NCBI RefSeq assembly: GCF_001305595.1
Contig: NZ_CP012404.1
Location: 648,513-712,512 of the forward strand
Length of the DNA: 64,000 nucleotides
Origin: Azospirillum thiophilum
Lineage (GTDB): Bacteria > Pseudomonadota > Alphaproteobacteria > Azospirillales > Azospirillaceae
Direction: 5' to 3'
Shown here one piece after another: positions 15,603 through 24,224 of this stretch (its first letter is position 1; each line of letters opens with the position of its first letter). A program made the translations under genes and the position numbers. The notes beneath the pieces are model-generated. The model had not been told where the DNA came from, did no database searches, and saw nothing but the letters and a program-made list of their open reading frames with translations.

Positions 15603-16658
15603 ATGGGCGGAACACGCAAGGCCTTGATCGTCGGCGCGACCGGCATCGTCGGCGGCGCGGTGCTCGACCATCTCGTTTCGGCCGAAGACTGGGACGTGGT
15701 CGCCGCATCGCGCAAGCCGCCGCTCCGCGACACCGGTGCGGCGTGGCTGCCGCTCGATCTGCTCGATCCCGCGGATTGCCGCCGCGCGATCGCCGGGCAG
15801 CGCGACGTCACCCATGTCTTCTACACCGCCTACGCCAAGGCCCCGACGCCGGCCGCCGAGGTGGCGGTGAATCTGCCCATGCTGACCAACCTGATGGATG
15901 CGCTGGACTCCGAGGCCGCCGGCCTCCGTCATGTCCAACTGGTGCATGGGCAGAAATGGTACGGCAGCCATCTCGGTCCCTACCGCACGCCGGCGCGGGA
16001 GGATGACCCGCGTCACATCCCGCCGAACTTCTATTACGATCAACAGGATGCTCTCGCGGCGCGGCAGCGCGGCCGGGAATGGACATGGTCGGCGGTGCGG
16101 CCCCAGGCGCCCCTGACCTTCTCGCTGGGCAGCCCGATGAACCAGCTTCTCGTCGTCGCGCTCTACGGCTCGATGTGCCGGGAGCTGGGACTGCCGCTGG
16201 ATTTCCCCGGAAAGCCCGGCTGCTTCGAGGCGCTCTATCAGGTCACCGATCCGGGCCTGCTGGCACGGGCGATGGAGCATGTCGCCGTGACGCCGCGCTG
16301 CGCCAACCAGGCCTTCAACGTGACCAACGGCGATCTTTTCCGCTGGGCCAACCTGTGGCCCCGGCTGGCCGGCTTCTTCGGCGTGCCCCAGGGCCGGGTG
16401 CGTCCGCTGTCGCTGGCCCGGATCATGGCCGACAAGTCTTCCCTGTGGCAGCGGATGACCCGCGTCCACACGCTTGCGCCCCACGCCATGGAAACGCTCG
16501 TCGATTGGGCGTGGGGCGATTTCGTGTTCGGCAGCGATTACGACAACGTGTCCTCGCTGCTGCGCCTGCGTGACTCGGGCTTTCATGAATGCATCGACAG
16601 CGAACAGCTCTATCTTCAGAAACTTCAAGAACTGCGAGACAATAGGATTATCCCATAA
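15603..16658 (+). CDS. SDR reductase of the PRISE type (NAD-dependent epimerase/dehydratase fold)
   Basis: A 351-residue extended/atypical SDR. The nucleotide-binding motif is ALIVGATGIVGGAVLDHL. The segment VHGQKWYGSHLGPYRTPA followed by PNFYYDQQD matches the progesterone-5-beta-reductase/iridoid-synthase-like family, which reduces activated C=C bonds. GGGGAG precedes the ATG at 15603 by 7 bases; ATG 15588 is too close to its own GGAGG. It shares an operon with the carboxyltransferase and biotinyl protein, so an enone or enoyl substrate may occur in the pathway (inference). Confidence 0.75.
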   Translation: MGGTRKALIVGATGIVGGAVLDHLVSAEDWDVVAASRKPPLRDTGAAWLPLDLLDPADCRRAIAGQRDVTHVFYTAYAKAPTPAAEVAVNLPMLTNLMDALDSEAAGLRHVQLVHGQKWYGSHLGPYRTPAREDDPRHIPPNFYYDQQDALAARQRGREWTWSAVRPQAPLTFSLGSPMNQLLVVALYGSMCRELGLPLDFPGKPGCFEALYQVTDPGLLARAMEHVAVTPRCANQAFNVTNGDLFRWANLWPRLAGFFGVPQGRVRPLSLARIMADKSSLWQRMTRVHTLAPHAMETLVDWAWGDFVFGSDYDNVSSLLRLRDSGFHECIDSEQLYLQKLQELRDNRIIP

Positions 16659-16673
16659 TCATATATCGTGATT
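16657..16673. promoter_or_regulatory. AT-rich dyad AATCA..TGATT, candidate GntR operator
   Basis: AATCATATATCGTGATT has inverted AATCA/TGATT arms and shares AATCATATAT with the sites at 21201 and 26674. It opens a 257-bp AT-rich gap before the TRAP operon. A second partial match, TATCATATG, lies at 16787-16795 beside a possible -10 TACTAT (16784-16789). Confidence 0.45.
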
Positions 16674-16915
16674 TTAAAATATACATGATCAGGAATACGC
16701 CACAGTTGCGCCTATATTCTATGCCGATCGCATTATAATGCTTTATTTACTGAATATGTTTCTTGCTGTTTGTTTGTATGTCATACTATCATATGCGCGC
16801 TGTGGGTCCAGAACCACCTTCGCCGCAGGATAGCCTCCGCAACGGGGGCCGGCGGACAGCCAATGGCAGGATGCTCCCGGCGAGGCACGCATCCGCCCCA
16901 TAGGGAGGAAAATCG

Positions 16916-18145
16916 ATGATGAAACAATTGGCGGGAATCAACCGGCGCGATCTGATGGGCATCATGGGGCGCTTCGGTGCGACGTCCACGCTGCTGGCGG
17001 CCTCCGGCATGGCCGGTGTCGTCGGTGCGCCGGCCCTGGCGCGGGCGGCGGAACAGACACAGGCCAAGCGCAACGCGACTCCCGCGAAATTCCAGTTCCG
17101 CTACGGCGGCGCCGGTTACAACCCGGAGGCGTTGCGCATCGTCCATGTCGGCTGTCTCGATTTCATTCGCGAGGTCGAGGCGCTGAGCAACGGCGCCATC
17201 CGTGTCGAGTTCATCGGCAACAACCAGATCTGCAACGAACTCGACTGCGTGAAGAAGACACAGCAGGGCATCATCGACATCTTCACCTCGGCGACGCAGA
17301 ACGCGGCGGGCGGGGCCCCCTATTACAATGTGCTCGACTTCGCCTATCTGTTCCCGTCGCGGGCGGCCTTCTACCATTTCTTCTACCACCCCAAGAGCGA
17401 GGCCCTGCTGCGCGAGCCGTTGCGCAAGCGCCATGGCATCCAGTTCCTCTTCACCATGTTCGAGGCGCGCGGCCTCATGATGGGGCTGAAATACAAGGAC
17501 CGGCCGACGATCTCCTCGCTCGCCGAACTCCAGGGAACCAAGAACCGTGTCACCGGCACGCAGCTTGGCCGCATCACCATGGAATTGCTGGGGCTGAATC
17601 CCGTCCCCGTCGCCTGGGAAGAGACGCTCGACGGGCTGAAGCAGGGGTTGATCGACGGGGCCGAGACATGGTCGTCGGCCGTGGTCGCCTTCAACATGAC
17701 GCCGGTGGTGTCGCAGGCGGTCGAGCTGGGCATGTTCGCCGGGCTGGAGCACGCGGCGATGAGCACCAAGAGCTTCGACAAGCTCGGCTCCGAGCTTCAG
17801 GGCGTGGTGCTGGAGGCGGCCTACATCACGCAGGTGCGCATCCAGGCGGCGCACGAGGCGGCGCTGACCAACGTCGTCGGCGCCACCAACCCGCCGACCG
17901 AGGGAACCGTCTTCCACAAGATGGGCGTCCGCGTCGCCATGCTGCCCGATGCGGAAATGGAGAAGGCCGAGCGGCTGGCCTCGCCCGAATTCGTTCCGGG
18001 ACCGTGGGAGCAATGGCGCGAGCGGCTGAACGGCTGGTCCGGCGGGCAGGACGTGTTCAAGGAGATCCACGCGATCGCCCGCGAAATTCCCCGCAAGACA
18101 CCGGCGCAGGACGTCGCTCCACGCCGCTGGTGGCAGAACGCCTGA
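16916..18145 (+). CDS. TRAP transporter solute-binding protein (DctP family)
   Basis: A 409-residue periplasmic receptor. It has a twin-arginine-like export signal (NRRDLMG near residue 10, then a hydrophobic stretch ending ALARA). The body has the DctP fold pattern: EVEALSNGAIRVEFIGN, FEARGLMMGLKY, GTQLGRITMELLGLNPVPVAWEE and LKQGLIDGAETW. The ligand is probably an organic acid. AGGGAGGAAAA precedes tandem ATGs. First gene of a DctPQM operon lying inside the carboxylase locus. Confidence 0.9.
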   Translation: MMKQLAGINRRDLMGIMGRFGATSTLLAASGMAGVVGAPALARAAEQTQAKRNATPAKFQFRYGGAGYNPEALRIVHVGCLDFIREVEALSNGAIRVEFIGNNQICNELDCVKKTQQGIIDIFTSATQNAAGGAPYYNVLDFAYLFPSRAAFYHFFYHPKSEALLREPLRKRHGIQFLFTMFEARGLMMGLKYKDRPTISSLAELQGTKNRVTGTQLGRITMELLGLNPVPVAWEETLDGLKQGLIDGAETWSSAVVAFNMTPVVSQAVELGMFAGLEHAAMSTKSFDKLGSELQGVVLEAAYITQVRIQAAHEAALTNVVGATNPPTEGTVFHKMGVRVAMLPDAEMEKAERLASPEFVPGPWEQWRERLNGWSGGQDVFKEIHAIAREIPRKTPAQDVAPRRWWQNA

Positions 18146-18232
18146 TCCGGAGGACGCAGAACGGGAGCGGCGGCACCGCGCCGCTCCCCGCCGCGCAAGC
18201 CACCGCCCATGAGGCGCCACGAGGCCATCGGG

Positions 18233-18859
18233 ATGGACGACATGCACAACGAAGCCGCAGCGCTGCCGGACCGCCCGGCGGCCGACCGACCGGCCAAGGA
18301 CCTTGCCAAGGATCAGGCCAAGGATCAGGCCAAGCCGCGACGCGGCGCCCTGGCCTGGCTCGACGACAACATCGAACCGGTCTTCATGAACATCGCCTAT
18401 GTGGCCATGGTCGCCATCGTGTTCGAGCAGGTGGTGCTGCGGTTCGTCTTCAAGACGCAGATCGCCTGGAGCACCAGCGTCGCCATCTACATGTTCATCT
18501 GGCTGACCTGGCTGGGCGCGTCCTACAATGTGAAGACCCGCTCGCACCTCGCCTTCTCGGAAATCCGCACGCGCCTGCCCTACTCCGGGCAGTTCGCCTG
18601 CCTGATCCTGGACGCGGTGCTGTGGGTGTCCTTCGCCGTGGTCGTGATCTACTACACCAGCGAACAGGTCGTCATCCTTCACGAGAATTTCGCCATCGTG
18701 CCGGGGACCAGCGACCTGATGCAGTGGTGGTTCTATCTGATCAGCCCGATCGGCTGGTCGCTCATCATCTTCCGCGCGCTGCAAAATCTCTGGAAGGACG
18801 TCCGCGCCTATCGCCGTGGGGAGCCGTTCAACCTCGGCTCCCTGTCCCTGGATCAGTGA
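18233..18859 (+). CDS. TRAP transporter small permease (DctQ family)
   Basis: A 208-residue protein with four membrane segments (IAYVAMVAIVFEQVVLRFVF, VAIYMFIWLTWLGASYNV, LILDAVLWVSFAVVVIYY, WFYLISPIGWSLIIFRAL). The N-terminal cytoplasmic tail is charged and contains an AKDQ repeat. The ATG at 18233 follows a GAGG by 8 bases; an ATG at 18209 is also in frame. Confidence 0.85.
   Translation: MDDMHNEAAALPDRPAADRPAKDLAKDQAKDQAKPRRGALAWLDDNIEPVFMNIAYVAMVAIVFEQVVLRFVFKTQIAWSTSVAIYMFIWLTWLGASYNVKTRSHLAFSEIRTRLPYSGQFACLILDAVLWVSFAVVVIYYTSEQVVILHENFAIVPGTSDLMQWWFYLISPIGWSLIIFRALQNLWKDVRAYRRGEPFNLGSLSLDQ
18293..18334 (+). repeat. 12-bp in-frame repeat (about 3.5 copies)
   Basis: GCCAAGGAYCWKGCC-type units encode AKDL, AKDQ, AKDQ and AK in the cytoplasmic tail of the DctQ protein, just before the first membrane segment. 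Confidence 0.8.
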
Positions 18860-18874
18860 GGGAGAAGCCCCGCC

Positions 18875-20161
18875 ATGGAAGGTTCCCTGATCGCCCTGAT
18901 ATCCGTGAGCGCCGTCGGGCTGTTCGCGCTGGGCGTGCCGCTGGTGCTGATCATCGGCCATTGGGTGCTGTGGGTCAGCATCGTCACCGATTTCACGCTC
19001 GCCAATCTGGGCGTGACGCTGTTCGAGGGCATCAATTTCTTCGGGCTGCTGGCCTTGCCGCTGTTCATCCTGACCGGCGACATCATCAACGCCGCCGGCA
19101 TCGCCAAACGCCTGACCGACTTCGCCTATTCGACCCTGAGCTGGGTCCGGGGCGGGCTGGGAATGGCGGCCATCGGTGCCTGCGGCATGTTCGCGGCGAT
19201 TTCCGGATCCAACGCCGCGACGACGGCGACCATCGGATCGATCATGTACCGCGAGATGCGGGACGGCAAATACGGCGCCAACTTCTCCGCCGCTACCCTG
19301 GCGTCCGGCGGCGTGGTCGGCATCATCATTCCGCCCTCGATCGTCTTCGTCATCTACGGCTTCCTGATGAATCTGTCGATCGGCGACCTGTTCATGGCGG
19401 GGCTGATTCCCGGCGCGCTGATGATCCTCGCCATGCAGGCGGTGTGCATCGTCGTGTCCTGGCGGAATTCCTGGGGCGAGGTGGTGCCCTTCAAGGCGGG
19501 CGTCTCGCTTCGCAGCGGGTTGCGCGCCTATCTCGGATTCATGGCGATCGGCATCGTCCTGTTCGGCATCTACAGCGGCATCTTCTCCCCCACCGAGGCG
19601 GCGGCGATGACGGTGGTGTTCGGCTTCGTCGCCGGCACGCTGGTCACCGGCGAGATCCGCTGGCGCTCGCTGCCGACCGTTCTGCTGCGTTCGGGCCAGA
19701 TCGCCGGCATGCTGGTGCCGCTGGTCGCCCTGTCGATCGTCATGCAGCAATTGCTGTCGATCATCGGAACCCAGGCGTTCATCGCCAATCTGCTGAGCGG
19801 AATCGGGGGCTACTACGCCACCCTTGGCATCTCGATGATAACTGTGCTGATCGCCGGCTGTTTCCTGGAAAGCGTGCCGATCACCATCATCCTCGCCCCG
19901 ATCCTGGCGCCCATCGCGCACGCGGCGGGGATCGACCCGATCCAGTTCGCCATGGTCTTCGTCATCGGCGCCGCCATCGGCTTCATCACGCCGCCCTTCG
20001 GGCTGAATCTGTTCGTGGCGAGCAGCATCACCGGTATTCCCTATCTGCGCATCGTTCCCTATGTGATGCCCTACCTGTTCGCCCTGCTGATCGCCTGGGG
20101 TCTGGTGGCCCTGGTGCCCGCCTTCTCGACCTTCCTTCCGGCCATCAGCGGCGCCGGATGA
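18875..20161 (+). CDS. TRAP transporter large permease (DctM family)
   Basis: A 428-residue polytopic protein of normal DctM length. Family motifs are FFGLLALPLFILTGDI, AISGSNAATTATIGSIM, SGGVVGIIIPPSIVFVIYG, SPTEAAAMTVVFG and FITPPFGLNLFVASSITG. GAGGGAGAA precedes the start and it lies 15 bp after DctQ. It forms the substrate channel with DctQ. Confidence 0.92.
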   Translation: MEGSLIALISVSAVGLFALGVPLVLIIGHWVLWVSIVTDFTLANLGVTLFEGINFFGLLALPLFILTGDIINAAGIAKRLTDFAYSTLSWVRGGLGMAAIGACGMFAAISGSNAATTATIGSIMYREMRDGKYGANFSAATLASGGVVGIIIPPSIVFVIYGFLMNLSIGDLFMAGLIPGALMILAMQAVCIVVSWRNSWGEVVPFKAGVSLRSGLRAYLGFMAIGIVLFGIYSGIFSPTEAAAMTVVFGFVAGTLVTGEIRWRSLPTVLLRSGQIAGMLVPLVALSIVMQQLLSIIGTQAFIANLLSGIGGYYATLGISMITVLIAGCFLESVPITIILAPILAPIAHAAGIDPIQFAMVFVIGAAIGFITPPFGLNLFVASSITGIPYLRIVPYVMPYLFALLIAWGLVALVPAFSTFLPAISGAG

Positions 20162-20171
20162 CAGGAGCACC

Positions 20172-20213
20172 GGGGAGCGGGGCCGCGGCGGCGATGCCGC
20201 GGCCCCGCTCCCC
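20172..20213. terminator. Strong hairpin between convergent TRAP and hydrolase genes
   Basis: A perfect 18-bp stem (20172-20189 with 20196-20213) and a 6-nt loop. There is no U-tract, but its position immediately between two convergent stops suggests a bidirectional terminator. Confidence 0.7.
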
Positions 20214-20214
20214 C

Positions 20215-21033
20215 TCACTCCGCTCCGCCACCCAGGGCGCGGGGATCCTCGTCCAGGCGGACGGCCATGCCGTCCGTCCCGTCGACCGGCGGATAGAGCG
20301 ACATCACCAGCGGATCGTGGCCGGGGACGATGCGCGAACGGCTGCCCGACAGCGCCTCGATGGTCCGCCAGGACTGCGCCGCGGCCGCGACGTCGTGCTG
20401 GATGGGAAAGGGATTCTGTTCCTCCAGATTGCGGTAGAGGTGGAAGGCGTCCGACGCCACCACCACCAACCCCCGGCGGGTGCGCACGCGGACGACCTGA
20501 AGCCCCATGGTGTGGCCGCCGACATGGTGCAGCGAGACACCGGGGGCCAGTTCGGCGTCGCCGTCATGCACGACGACCTGGTCGCGGTACAGCCGCTGCA
20601 ACACGCAGCACACATCCTCGACCCGATAGGCGCGGCGGACCGGGGCGTGCTGCATGTACTTGCCGCAGGCGTAGTGCATTTCCGAATCCTGCACATGCAG
20701 GCGGGCGTTGGTGTAGGGCGCGAAATCGCCGATATGGTCCCAATGCATGTGGGTGATGATCACGTCGTCGATGTCCGACGGCTCCACCCCCATCTTGCGG
20801 AGCGTGACGGCGGGACTGACGAGGTAGCGATGCCCGCGCTCCGCCGCCAGCGCTTCGCCATAGCCGACGTCGATCAGCACCGTCCGCCTCGGACCGCGCG
20901 CCAGCCACACGAAGTAGTCGAGCGGTTCCGGCCCGTCGTGCGGATCGTGGAACATCCGGTTGTGGCTGCGCCGCCGTTCCGGGTGGGTGGCGTAGCGTAT
21001 CGCGAACAGCTCGTGGATGGCGTCGTCGGCCAT
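20215..21033 (-). CDS. Metallo-beta-lactamase-fold hydrolase (AHL-lactonase-like)
   Basis: A 272-residue zinc hydrolase. HMHWDHIG supplies the HxHxDH metal motif, GGHTMG the next histidine, SDAFH the bridging aspartate and PGHDP the last histidine. The pattern of spacing and the C-terminal PGHD resemble N-acyl-homoserine-lactone lactonases and related lactonases. A role opening a lactone in the surrounding pathway is as plausible as quorum quenching. GGGAGGAA supports the ATG. It is divergent from the amidohydrolase operon, and both may share the AT-rich control site at 21201. Confidence 0.82.
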   Translation of the reverse strand: MADDAIHELFAIRYATHPERRRSHNRMFHDPHDGPEPLDYFVWLARGPRRTVLIDVGYGEALAAERGHRYLVSPAVTLRKMGVEPSDIDDVIITHMHWDHIGDFAPYTNARLHVQDSEMHYACGKYMQHAPVRRAYRVEDVCCVLQRLYRDQVVVHDGDAELAPGVSLHHVGGHTMGLQVVRVRTRRGLVVVASDAFHLYRNLEEQNPFPIQHDVAAAAQSWRTIEALSGSRSRIVPGHDPLVMSLYPPVDGTDGMAVRLDEDPRALGGGAE

Positions 21034-21200
21034 GGCGTTCCTCCCATTCTGTTTTTTGGTGATTTCGATGCCGCGCCGGACAGCGGCCGATCATCGGGTG
21101 ATGGAGTGTCCGACCGCCCTTCGTCTCCGGCAAATCCTAAAACCGCATAGAGCTATGCCAAACCGGCTTCCATGAAGCGGCTTTGGACCAAAGAAACAAA

Positions 21201-21214
21201 TAAATCATATATAT
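21201..21214. promoter_or_regulatory. TAAATCATATATAT motif, candidate operator
   Basis: This 14-mer is identical, in inverted orientation, to 26674-26687 upstream of the accC-like gene. It lies 119 bp before the amidohydrolase start, near a weak -35-like TTGGAC at 21183-21188, in the gap shared with the divergent hydrolase. Confidence 0.55.
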
Positions 21215-21332
21215 CTTTCTGTGGCGCCGCCCCGGCGATTCTGTTAGCCTCACTGACAATGCGGAGCGTCAAACGATTCCGCCGGGCATCCCCAGAACAT
21301 CCGTGTTTCAAGACGCCGTGGAGGAAAAAGCC

Positions 21333-22214
21333 ATGACCTATTCGCTGCCCCCCATCCTCGACATGCGCCTGCGCCCGCCGATTCCGGCCTGGACGCGTGG
21401 CAGCGTGTTCCGCACCGCGATGCACTATCCCCGGCATTTCTTCACCTTCAAGGGCGCCCGCTCCGCCTGGCTCGAATCGGTGGACGTGCTGTTCGAGGAG
21501 ATGGAGTCCGCCGGCATCCGCTACGGCGTGCTGATGGGCCGCGCCTCGTCCGGTGCCGGCAATCTCGGCGGGGTCGCCAACAAGGAGATCGTCGAGGCGG
21601 TCGCCCAATATCCCAACCGCTTCCTGGGATTCCTCGGCGTCGATCTCGACGACATCGAACAGGGGCTGGCGGAAATCCGCGAATTCGCCGGCGAGGCGAA
21701 CATCAAGGGCATCTCCATCGAACCCGGCTCCGCCCGCGAACCGCGCTGGGCCGACGATCCCAGCCTGGAACCGATCTACGAGATCGCCCGCGAGTTCGAC
21801 CTGCCGGTATCCATTTCGCTGTCCGGTCTGCTGTCGGCCTTGGCCGGGCACGACATCACATGGTCGCGGCCGGTGTCGATCCAGCGGGCGGCGCAGCGCC
21901 ATCCCGACGTGAAATTCATCGTGTCCCACGCGGCCTGGCCCTACGCCGAGGAGATGGTCGTGGTGGCGCTGGCCTGCCCCAACATCTACGTCTCGCCCGA
22001 CCTCTACGCCGCCACCGCCGGAATGATCGGCGCCGACACCTATGTGAAGGGCGCCAATCTGTTCCTGGAGGACCGGACGCTGTTCGGCACCGCCTATCCG
22101 GTGAAGGACATCCAGGAATCGCTGAGCGATTTCCTCCAGATGGGTTGGCGGCCGGAAATCGTTCCGAAGATCCTCTGGGGCAACGCCGCCAAGCTGCTGA
22201 AGATCGACGCCTGA
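21333..22214 (+). CDS. Amidohydrolase-2 family protein (ACMSD-like)
   Basis: A 293-residue TIM-barrel metal-dependent hydrolase or decarboxylase. Recognisable parts are IKGISIEPGSAREPRWADDP, the HPDVKFIVSHAAWPYAEEM strand with a metal histidine, and LFGTAYPVKDIQESL near the C-terminus, where the family often has a metal aspartate. The usual N-terminal HxH is not obvious (DMRLRPP instead), so metal binding may be altered. GGAGGAAAA supports the ATG at 21333. First gene of the operon amidohydrolase - PrpD - AccB - 5S-type carboxyltransferase. Confidence 0.75.
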   Translation: MTYSLPPILDMRLRPPIPAWTRGSVFRTAMHYPRHFFTFKGARSAWLESVDVLFEEMESAGIRYGVLMGRASSGAGNLGGVANKEIVEAVAQYPNRFLGFLGVDLDDIEQGLAEIREFAGEANIKGISIEPGSAREPRWADDPSLEPIYEIAREFDLPVSISLSGLLSALAGHDITWSRPVSIQRAAQRHPDVKFIVSHAAWPYAEEMVVVALACPNIYVSPDLYAATAGMIGADTYVKGANLFLEDRTLFGTAYPVKDIQESLSDFLQMGWRPEIVPKILWGNAAKLLKIDA

Positions 22215-22274
22215 CCGGCAGCCGGCCATTCCCATCATTCCCTGAAAACATCCACCTCCGGAGGATGGTTGTCC

Positions 22275-23630
22275 ATGGACATAACCCGCGGCATCGCCCG
22301 CAACGTCGCCGCCTCCACGATCGACGCGTTCCCGGACGAGGTGGTGGCGTACGCCAAGACGCTGACCATGAGCGCGTTCGGCGCCATGGTCGCGGGCGGC
22401 ACCTGCACCGGCTCGGACATCGTCACCCGCTACGTCAAGCGGGCCGGCGGCACGCCCGAGGCGACCGTGTTCGGCGAGGACGTCCGCTTGCCGGTCGAGA
22501 TGGCGGCCTTCGCCAACGCCACCTACGCCCACGCCACCGAATACGAGGACGACAGCTTTCCCGAAGCGGTGTCGAGCTACACCATCGTGCCGGTCGCGGT
22601 CGCGCTGGGCGAGCAGCTCGGCTCCAGCGGCCGCGACGTGCTGGCCGCCTTCGTCGCCGGTTACGAGACACAGGCCCGCATCGGCCTTGCCTGCCGCGAG
22701 GCGCGGCGGCTGGGCTACATGGTGCTCAGCCTTGCCGGTTCCATCGGCTGCGCCGCGACGGCGGCCCGGCTGTTCGGCCTGGACGCCGAGCGCACCGCCA
22801 ACGCGCTCAGCATCGCGGCGTCGCAGGCGAGCGGCGTCGGCTATCAGACCGGCACCATGGCCCACATCGTCGAGATGGGCTTTTCGGCGCGGAACGGGCT
22901 GACCGCCGCGCTGCTGGCCCGCGACGGCTTCACCGGCCAGCCGGACGTGCTGGAAGCGCCGCGCGGCCTCTTCGCGATGATCACCGCCGGCAAGATCGAG
23001 GCGCCGGAGCGCATTCTGGCCGATTGGGGCCGCCCCTATCGCATCCTGGAGGTCGGCATCAAGGAGTTCCCCTGCTGCTATCACCTTCAGCGCATCATCG
23101 AGACGACGATGGAACTGCGGTCCGAGGGCATCGCCGCCGCCGACGTCGAACGGGTCGAGGTCGAGGTCAACGCCTTCTTCCCGACGGTGGTGCAGCATCT
23201 GGAACCGCATGACGAGCTTCAGGCCCAATTCAGCCTGCCGCACGCCGTCGCCGCCGCCTTTCTGGATCCGCGCGTGCTGCCCGCCAGCTTCGCGCGCGAG
23301 CGGATCGAGGATCCGGCGGTCCGCGACTTCCGCAGCCGCGTCGCCATGGTGGTTCGCGAGGATTGGGGCTGGGCGCCCACCGGCTGGACACCGCGCCTCA
23401 CCTACCGCCTGCGCGACGGCCGGGTGATCGTGCGCGAACCGCCGGGATCGCGCGGGCAGCCGCCGAACCTGCTGTCCTTCGACGAGGCGATACCCAAATA
23501 CCGCGGCTGCGTCGAAGGGCGCATCGCCGAGGAGTCCATCGTCGAATCGCTGGCGATCCTGCGCGATCTGGAACGCTGCGCCGATGTTTCCGCCCTGGCG
23601 CGCGCCGTAAGCCGCCCCGGCTTCCGCTGA
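22275..23630 (+). CDS. MmgE/PrpD-family protein
   Basis: A 451-residue protein. Family features are FANATYAHATEYEDDSFPEA (the PrpD active-site region), GRDVLAAFVAGYETQARIG, SGVGYQTGTMAHIVEMGFSARNGL and KEFPCCYHLQ. Family members include 2-methylcitrate dehydratase, cis-aconitate decarboxylase and iminodisuccinate epimerase, and which reaction applies cannot be told here. The usual HPS/HPT segment is replaced by ATEYEDD-type residues. GGAGGA lies 10 bases before ATG 22275. Confidence 0.82.
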   Translation: MDITRGIARNVAASTIDAFPDEVVAYAKTLTMSAFGAMVAGGTCTGSDIVTRYVKRAGGTPEATVFGEDVRLPVEMAAFANATYAHATEYEDDSFPEAVSSYTIVPVAVALGEQLGSSGRDVLAAFVAGYETQARIGLACREARRLGYMVLSLAGSIGCAATAARLFGLDAERTANALSIAASQASGVGYQTGTMAHIVEMGFSARNGLTAALLARDGFTGQPDVLEAPRGLFAMITAGKIEAPERILADWGRPYRILEVGIKEFPCCYHLQRIIETTMELRSEGIAAADVERVEVEVNAFFPTVVQHLEPHDELQAQFSLPHAVAAAFLDPRVLPASFARERIEDPAVRDFRSRVAMVVREDWGWAPTGWTPRLTYRLRDGRVIVREPPGSRGQPPNLLSFDEAIPKYRGCVEGRIAEESIVESLAILRDLERCADVSALARAVSRPGFR

Positions 23631-23678
23631 TCCGGCGCCGGCTTCCCTTCTCCGAACAAGAACCGTCGCGAGACCACC

Positions 23679-24224
23679 ATGCCTGCATCGGATTTCACCC
23701 ACGACGACGTGACGCGGATGCTCCGCCTGATCGACGACGCCTCCGACATCGAACTGCGGATCGAGGTCGGCGACATGAAGCTGCACATGCGCAAATTCAG
23801 CGGCGCGTCACCATCCCCGTCCCCGTCTCCGGCTGCGGCTGCGGCTGCGGCCCCGGCGCTGGAGACGCCGCAACCCTTCGCCGCCCCGGCCGCGCTCCAA
23901 CCGGCGCCATCCGCGCCGCCGCCAACTCGGGCCGCGCCCGCCGCCGCCAAGCCGGATGAGGGGCTGATCGCCGTGCGGGCGCCGATGCTCGGCCGTTTCT
24001 ACCGCACCCCGTCGCCGAGCGAGCCGCCCTTCGTCGAGGTCGGCACCCATGTCGAACCGGACGACACCCTGTGTCTGGTCGAGGTGATGAAACTGTTCAA
24101 CACGGTGCCGGCCGGCGTGCGCGGCACGGTGACGGCCTTCCTGGTCGAACACAACGCGATGGTCGAGGAGGACCAGATCCTCGTCACCATCCGCCCCGAC
24201 GCCCCCGCCGCGAGGACGTCATGA
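23679..24224 (+). CDS. Biotin carboxyl carrier protein, AccB-like
   Basis: A 181-residue protein. It has an N-terminal AccB-type segment (VTRMLRLIDDASDIELRIEVGDMKLHMRK), a Pro/Ala/Ser-rich linker (residues about 45-95), and a C-terminal biotinyl domain with EVMKLFN (biotinylated Lys about 138). It ends in TCATGA, overlapping the next start by 4 bases, so it is translationally coupled to the 5S-type carboxyltransferase. This is a dedicated second BCCP besides the minimal one at 15356. Confidence 0.92.
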   Translation: MPASDFTHDDVTRMLRLIDDASDIELRIEVGDMKLHMRKFSGASPSPSPSPAAAAAAAPALETPQPFAAPAALQPAPSAPPPTRAAPAAAKPDEGLIAVRAPMLGRFYRTPSPSEPPFVEVGTHVEPDDTLCLVEVMKLFNTVPAGVRGTVTAFLVEHNAMVEEDQILVTIRPDAPAARTS

